A stretch of DNA of 64,000 bases from contig NZ_JBGUAW010000007.1 in assembly GCF_041821045.1 (NCBI RefSeq), forward strand, positions 186,001 through 250,000, written 5' to 3'. A model generated the notes under the pieces. That model did no database searches and was not told the DNA's origin. It saw nothing but the letters and a program-made list of their open reading frames with translations. Positions 61,845 through 64,000 of this stretch are shown here, piece by piece (the first letter of the stretch is position 1; each line of letters opens with the position of its first letter). Origin of the DNA: Thiohalorhabdus sp. Cl-TMA. GTDB taxonomy: Bacteria > Pseudomonadota > Gammaproteobacteria > Thiohalorhabdales > Thiohalorhabdaceae. The position numbers and the translations under genes were made by a program.

Positions 61845-62468
61845 TCAGTCTTCTACGTCATTCACCAGCTTGGTCATGGACTGGGAGATGCGGTTGGCCT
61901 TTTCCGGCTCCACGAAGGACAGGATGCGTCCCGCCGCCTGGCCGGACATGCCGGAGAGCAGCTTCACCGCCGTGCTCTTATCCATGCTGTTGATGCGCTC
62001 CGCGGCCTTCTGGGGATTCATGTTGGAATACACGGAGATGAGGTGCCGCATCTTGTCCGAGCGGATCTCCTCCTCGCGGTCCAGACCCGCCTGGATCTGG
62101 TCCCGGTAGCGCTTCAGCCGGCCCAGGTCCTTGGAGACCTTCTTTTCCAGGATATCCAGCCGCTCGCGGGTCTTCTCCAGCTTCTCCCGGTCCTGGCGCA
62201 CGGACTCCCGGCGGGCCTTGAGCTCCTTAAGGACCCGGACTTCCTCCGGGCGTAGGTCGACCGCCGGCTTTTCCCCCTGCATGCCGTCCGCCTGCTCTTC
62301 CGCCCGGGCGGTGGTTACTGCATCGCGGGGGACCCGCAGGGAATCACCGGCCCGTTCACCTTGCGTAGGCCCCTCGCTGCCCACGAACCGCAGCAGCACC
62401 AGCAGGCCAAGCACGCCGAGTACCGCCCGCCGCAGCCAGCCGCCCGCCGCGCTCATGGCGCCGGTCAT
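61845..62468 (-). CDS. motE: MotE-like flagellar protein
   Basis: 207 residues: one N-terminal transmembrane segment (about 8-27), a linker, a coiled coil (about 65-125) and a C-terminal MgtE-N-like helical domain (MNPQKAAERINSMDKSTAVK, LLSGMSGQAAGRILSFVEPE). This is the MotE architecture, a periplasmic stator- or motor-associated factor in alphaproteobacteria; similar genes sit after fliJ in many phyla. It starts in an ATGA overlap with fliJ. The longer open frame adds ten residues that overlap fliJ further. Confidence 0.82.
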   Translation of the reverse strand: MTGAMSAAGGWLRRAVLGVLGLLVLLRFVGSEGPTQGERAGDSLRVPRDAVTTARAEEQADGMQGEKPAVDLRPEEVRVLKELKARRESVRQDREKLEKTRERLDILEKKVSKDLGRLKRYRDQIQAGLDREEEIRSDKMRHLISVYSNMNPQKAAERINSMDKSTAVKLLSGMSGQAAGRILSFVEPEKANRISQSMTKLVNDVED

Positions 62469-62920
62469 CCCTGCGTCCCGCTCTGGTGGCTCGTCCAACG
62501 ATTGAGGCGCTTGCGCTCACCGCGCTTGGCCAGCTGGTGCTGTTGCTCCTCGAACCGCTCACGCAGGCGCTCCAGGCGGAGGCGGCGCTGCTCCGCCGCC
62601 CACAGCTCCGCCCGGGCCGTTTCCAGGGCCTGCTCCCGCTCCCGGATCTCAACGGCCAGGCGCTCCAGCTCCCGCTGGAACCAGCGCCTCCCCTGCTCGC
62701 GTAGCTGGAGCTGGGCGGCATCCATCAGGCCCTCGCTGGCGCCCGGCTGCAATCCCGCCGCCTGCTGCTGGGCCAGGATCTCCTGGTGGTGCGCCTGCCA
62801 ACGCTCGAGGTCCGACCGGCAGCTCTCCAGATGGTCCCGGCAGACCTCCACCTGCTGGTGCCGCAAATGGAGGACCCGGGCCAGCCGGAAATTTTTGCCG
62901 TTTTTCGCGCTCACGCCCAT
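62465..62920 (-). CDS. fliJ: Flagellar export chaperone-escort FliJ
   Basis: A 151-residue coiled-coil protein with the FliJ start (FRLARVLHLRHQQVEVCRDH) and Arg/Glu/Gln-rich heptads to the end. It links the FliI ATPase to FlhA. It follows fliI after 106 bases and overlaps motE by four bases. Confidence 0.9.
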   Translation of the reverse strand: MGVSAKNGKNFRLARVLHLRHQQVEVCRDHLESCRSDLERWQAHHQEILAQQQAAGLQPGASEGLMDAAQLQLREQGRRWFQRELERLAVEIREREQALETARAELWAAEQRRLRLERLRERFEEQQHQLAKRGERKRLNRWTSHQSGTQG

Positions 62921-63026
62921 TTTCTGCCTCTATACCCCCGAAAGGTTCCATGCCGGAGTCCGCGGGAACGGCCCCCTGGGGCCTCGCGGGCCCGGCCCTG
63001 CCTTTGCCGGGCCGGAACGGCGCAAT

Positions 63027-64000
63027 CTACAGCGGGGCGACCACTTCCGCCAGCTCCGCCCAAGCGTCCTCCAGGGTGGCCGGCTGTCCCACCCCCTGCC
63101 GGAGGAAGCCTTCCAGCCGGTCCCGGTTGGCCAGCGCCCGGTCCACCTCCGGGCGCTGGCCCTCCTGGTAGGCGCCCACCTGCACCAGGTCTTCCACCTC
63201 CTGGATGTGCGCCCAGGCCCGCATGAACTTGCGGGCATGCTCGGCCGCCTCCTCGGAGTGCAAGGTGGAAGCCAGGCGGCTAATGCTGGCCTGGGGATCG
63301 ATGGCCGGATAGTGGCCCTTGTCGGCCAGGCGCCGGTCCAGCACCAGATGGCCGTCGAGGATGGCCCGCACCGCGTCGGCCACCGGATCGTCGAAATCGT
63401 CGCCCTCCATGAGGACCGTGTAGATGGCCGTCAGGGAGCCGGGCCCCGAATCCCGGCCGGCCCGCTCCAGCAGGCGCGGCAGGAGATTGAGCACCGACGG
63501 GGTGTATCCCTTGTCGATGGGCGGCTCCCCCACGGCGAGGCCTATCTCCCGCTGGGCCCAGGCCATTCGGGTGAGGGAGTCCATCATCAGCAGCACGTGC
63601 TTCCCTTCGGCGCGGTACTGCTCGGCGATGGAGGTGGCCATGAAGGCGGCCCGCATGCGGAGCAGCGGGCTCATGTCCGAGGTTGCGATCACCAGCACGG
63701 AGCGCTCGCGGCCTTCGGGCCCCAGATCGCGCTCCAGGAATTCCCGGACCTCCCGGCCCCGCTCCCCCACAAGGGCGATGACGATGACATCCGCGGCAGT
63801 ATAGCGCGCGATCATGCCCAGCAGGGTGCTCTTGCCCACGCCCGCCCCGGCGAAGATGCCCATGCGCTGCCCCCGGCCCACGGGAAACAGGGCATTGACG
63901 CTGCGCACGCCCAGGTCCAGCGGTTCGTCGATGGGCGTCCGGTCCAGCGGGTTGATGACCTCCCGGTAGAGGGGCGCGGTGGGGCCTGCCCCGAGCATGC
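63027..64000 (-). CDS. fliI: Flagellum-specific ATPase FliI (5' end outside the window)
   Basis: The visible 324 codons are the C-terminal part of a protein that is usually 430-460 residues. Walker A is [19 protein letters not shown], Walker B lies in [14 protein letters not shown], and the type III ATPase signatures [18 protein letters not shown] and [20 protein letters not shown] are clear. The Met at 63998 is internal, not the start. The export ATPase powers or primes substrate unfolding with FliH, which should be encoded to the right. The 106-base gap to fliJ holds a G/C hairpin (about 62989-63013). Confidence 0.95.
   Translation of the reverse strand, partial: MLGAGPTAPLYREVINPLDRTPIDEPLDLGVRSVNALFPVGRGQRMGIFAGAGVGKSTLLGMIARYTAADVIVIALVGERGREVREFLERDLGPEGRERSVLVIATSDMSPLLRMRAAFMATSIAEQYRAEGKHVLLMMDSLTRMAWAQREIGLAVGEPPIDKGYTPSVLNLLPRLLERAGRDSGPGSLTAIYTVLMEGDDFDDPVADAVRAILDGHLVLDRRLADKGHYPAIDPQASISRLASTLHSEEAAEHARKFMRAWAHIQEVEDLVQVGAYQEGQRPEVDRALANRDRLEGFLRQGVGQPATLEDAWAELAEVVAPL

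Noticed and set aside
63990-64000. ATG at 63998 as the true start of fliI
   Set aside because: FliI needs about 120-140 more N-terminal residues and the frame remains open to the window edge.
1-64000. tRNA, rRNA, insertion sequences, prophage or integron elements
   Set aside because: No tRNA-like cloverleaf, rRNA segment, transposase, integrase or terminal inverted repeat pair was seen in the intergenic regions or reading frames.

Overview
The window is a high-GC (roughly two-thirds G+C) chromosomal segment from a Gram-negative, polarly flagellated bacterium. The P- and L-ring genes (flgI, flgH, flgA) require an outer membrane, and flhF/flhG are the polar-flagellum placement pair. UbiX, PtsP, FlgM/FliA and the long acidic linkers fit a proteobacterium, perhaps a halophilic, deep-branching gammaproteobacterium, but genus and class cannot be fixed from this sequence. 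The flagellar order (fliI-fliJ-motE-fliK-flgD-flgE-motA-motB-fliL-fliM-fliN-fliO-fliP ... fliQ-fliR-flhB-flhA-flhF-flhG-fliA) differs from the textbook enteric/Pseudomonas order and resembles the compact fla/che arrangement of other phyla.

Region 1 (1-9320, + strand) is housekeeping: metF, a cobalamin-dependent methionine synthase whose reactivation domain is a separate gene, ubiX, ptsP and a long-chain acyl-CoA synthetase. Region 2 (9322-18217, - strand) is a chemosensory cluster. In transcription order it holds a CheW-PilZ fusion, a ParA-like ATPase, a 1284-residue CheA with a duplicated N-terminal region, CheY, CheR, a YbgF-like lipoprotein, a PilZ protein and a MIF-like tautomerase. Region 3 (18632-24364) holds two chemoreceptors, a small DUF4168-like protein, flgM, a CheC/CheX-like protein and cheB.

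Region 4 (24507-39376, - strand) contains flgF-G-A-H-I-J behind a sigma-54-like promoter. It also contains the export and regulatory block fliQ-fliR-flhB-flhA-flhF-flhG-(small membrane protein)-fliA-(coiled-coil protein)-(FliK-like)-(orphan FlhB C-terminal domain). Region 5 (39780-50799, - strand) is the late filament block: flgN-flgK-flgL behind a sigma-28-type promoter, a TPR-sulfotransferase, then fliC with a near-consensus sigma-28 promoter, followed by flaG-fliD-fliS-fliT-like and two tiny overlapping reading frames. Two + strand genes (51121-52296) follow, each preceded by the same small palindrome. Region 6 (52319-64000, - strand) is fliI (cut by the window edge)-fliJ-motE, fliK-flgD-flgE behind a sigma-54-like promoter, and motA-motB'-motB-fliL-fliM-fliN-fliO-fliP.

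Together the genes encode almost a whole flagellum and its chemotaxis machinery. flgB, flgC, fliE, fliF, fliG, fliH, rpoN, the sigma-54 activator and cheZ are not in the window. The most unusual parts are: (i) the CheW-PilZ / ParA / giant CheA / PilZ cluster, which suggests c-di-GMP input to a positioned signalling array; (ii) a tandem stator locus in which one MotB homologue lacks both the channel aspartate and the usual peptidoglycan-binding aspartate; (iii) a TPR-sulfotransferase next to flagellin; and (iv) a naturally split methionine synthase.
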